Shown: piece by piece, positions 62,101 to 64,000 of the stretch
How the letters are laid out: each line of letters begins with the position of its first letter
Position numbering within the stretch: position 1 is the first letter of the stretch
Assembly (NCBI GenBank): GCA_907165065.1
Contig: OU015524.1
Span: 26,954,295-27,018,294 of the forward strand
Source of the DNA: Caprimulgus europaeus
Taxonomy: Eukaryota > Chordata > Aves > Caprimulgiformes > Caprimulgidae
Length of the DNA stretch: 64,000 bases
Direction of reading: 5' to 3'
The notes under the pieces: generated by a model
Databases searched by the model: none
What the model was told of the DNA's origin: nothing
Seen by the model: the letters and a program-made list of their open reading frames with translations, nothing else
Translations under genes and position numbers: made by a program

Positions 62101-64000
62101 CCTTCTGACAAAATTTGATATTTTTGCTTTGGGAGACAATTTATGTTCCTACTTTATACTATATTCAACGAAGACCAGGAGACACTTTGGTATGCCTTCA
62201 CCTCAGACCTCTTAAGAATAATTTACAAAAACTGAGAGAAACAGATACAAACGTATTCATCAAGGAAACTGGCTTCTAACATGTATTATACAGTAGCAGC
62301 TAGGTGTCATTATAAAAATTAATGAGGATAGACACAGCAGTCATCAAATTCAGCCCCATTTTGATAAACCCTATGCTGTATTTTAATTAAACACATAATT
62401 AAAAGCTTTAATCAAAGTTTTCTGGTTCTCCTCAAGTCCTTGGCAAGACTCCTAGTACTTTCCAGCCCATTCAGCATTACAGGTGCTGATCCATCCCCTG
62501 GGGTAATTTAGAGGGACCAAATCTTAGGCTGCTTCTGTGAGGAGGCAAAATCTCAGCCCAGAAAGAAAAACTTCAGAGGCTCTGTGTTGGAGGTAAGAGG
62601 AGTACCCTTTATAAATCAGGAAGGAGTAATTTAATCTGCCTCTAGGTCAGGCACCAATTTTTTTCCCTTACATCAGTGACCCCCGGGAACTTCTTACAAC
62701 ACGAGCCTCAATCAGGAGAATTAACAATATCCCACGCTTTATGGCAAACCAGTAAAGTTATTCCTCTTCAAAACCAGGCACCATACAGAACCCCACATAT
62801 CTCTGCAAAGAAACAACTTCTCACATGAGCACCACCAGAGCACGGGGAGTGATCCTACAGTGATGACACCACCAGCTGTGGGGCACAGATGGTTACAAAT
62901 AGCAGCACCTCTTCCCTGCTTCCTGGGTCTGCAGGTGGGAGCTGGGAGAGGCAGGATCAGACCTGTGGGGCTGGGGTGCCCTGGCTGCTCCTCCTCATGC
63001 AACCAGGTTCTTGCCACTCACCCTGAAGAGGTGCACCAGAAAAACTGTAGGAGGGAGAAGGCATCCTTCAGCTGTTTCCACTTTGGTTCAGGAAACTAGA
63101 CACCATTGTAAGTAAGAGAGGATGAGTACTGTGGGAAGCACATTCCTCTTTATAACAGGTAAGATGAAGTGGCTCATAGGTTCAGACTCCCAACTTCACA
63201 TACAAGAATCTCAGCAATTTTATTTTCAGTTGTTAATAATTTTAATGTTTCCTCAGTGGAAAAAAATGCTTAAATATAATTAACACTCAAGCCACCAAAA
63301 AGCTATAAACAATTCCCAAGCTGAAGGTTGCCAAACTATGTCAATCAAAAAAATAAAACAAACAACAAACCCAAAGGTATTCTTACTAGAAGGACTGCTC
63401 AAAAACCTGCAGTTCAAGAAAATGTGCCAGAGAAATGAAACAATGGGGAAAAATAGCCTGTTTCCTTCAAGGGCTGGGTAAAAATCTCTGGAATGTGTGT
63501 AGCCTCCACTGTGTATTTCAGGGTGACCTCTTTCTGTGCTTCATATTTTCCATAACTTCCTTCTAGTAAGAGAGAGACTCTATGTGTATATCCAGGTCCT
63601 CAGCCGGGATACATCAGCCTTGTTCGGTGAAGTCAGTAACATCAAGTTGATTTACAGTAGCTGAGGCACCAGCTCGTTGCTCCCCAGCTACTCTGAGCAG
63701 TGTGGTGTGGGCTTTGCCTACCCCAGCACCCTTCCAGCCTGCTCCTCCATGAGTGAGACTTGCAAGGGGTCAGGTTGCATTGCAGAGGGAGGAAAGGCTG
63801 AAGATAAAAATTCTGATTCCCTAAACTGTGAATTTGTCAAACTGATGTAAATTTCTGCCCTGTGGTATCGCAGTTGTCTTTACTCACCATCCACATATGC
63901 GATAAAGCACTGTATGCTTAGCTGCTTTGAAAGTTGAGGTGAGATATTCAAAGTTTACTCCAGCTCTGAATAATGTAATCTTTAGCATCAAAATGTAACC
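56181..64000. other. unique non-coding sequence to the window end
   Basis: About 7.8 kb with no supportable gene. It includes A-runs at 57301-57310 and around 57522-57533. A homeodomain-rich AT patch lies at about 59270-59460, with an HNF1-like site at 59441-59453. A GC-richer block lies at about 62860-63020. A splice-flanked segment at 63092-63158 (+) has stops in all frames. Confidence 0.55.

Noticed and set aside
63092-63158. Exon-like segment with good acceptor and CAG|GTAAGA donor
   Set aside because: Stops in all three frames and a competing donor (GTAAGT at 63108) make it an ordinary pseudo-exon.

Overview
The window looks like a piece of an avian nuclear chromosome, or less likely that of another archosaur or turtle. 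The main evidence is a 5'-truncated CR1 non-LTR retrotransposon at 6270-7163 ending in the bird-type octamer tail ATTCTATG-ATTCTGTG-ATTCTATG-AA, plus a second short CR1 3' end (35352-35437) and a degenerate CR1-like tail (862-952). The rest is AT-leaning, CpG-poor, short on long open frames and sparse in interspersed repeats, as expected for intronic or intergenic bird DNA. I see no bacterial operon structure, no CRISPR array, no tRNA or rRNA gene and no recognisable virus.

No known protein-coding gene can be identified. The only clear protein homology is the broken reverse-transcriptase C-terminus of the CR1 copy. The only strong promoter-like feature is a CpG island at about 1380-1770. It holds a full 15/15 match to the CTCF core motif (1498-1512) and a G-quadruplex motif (1574-1595), with splice-donor-like sites facing both ways nearby. 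The simplest reading is a promoter near the left end followed by more than 60 kb of intron or gene desert.

Layout: 1-1379 is unique sequence with a CR1-like fossil. 1380-1770 is the CpG island. 1771-6269 is unique. 6270-7163 is the CR1. 7164-25538 is mostly unique, with an inverted repeat at 10217 and a roughly 89% identical 126-bp pair at 22161 and 23433. 25539-25828 is a cluster of octamer (POU) motifs. 25829-41640 is unique, with microsatellites, a CR1 fragment and several exon-like segments. 41641-41689 holds two adjacent perfect palindromes. 44488-48769 is the most unusual stretch: a 65-bp exact direct duplication 4,185 bp apart, one copy of which forms the end of a terminal-exon-like open frame on the minus strand, and a second terminal-exon-like segment with its own poly(A) signal at 46972-47195. 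48770-64000 is mostly unique AT-rich DNA with simple repeats and homeodomain-motif-rich patches.

How these parts work together cannot be read from sequence alone. The exon-like segments are predictions from splice-site consensus by eye, and pseudo-exons of this quality are common in vertebrate introns. None should be taken as a gene without transcript or conservation data.
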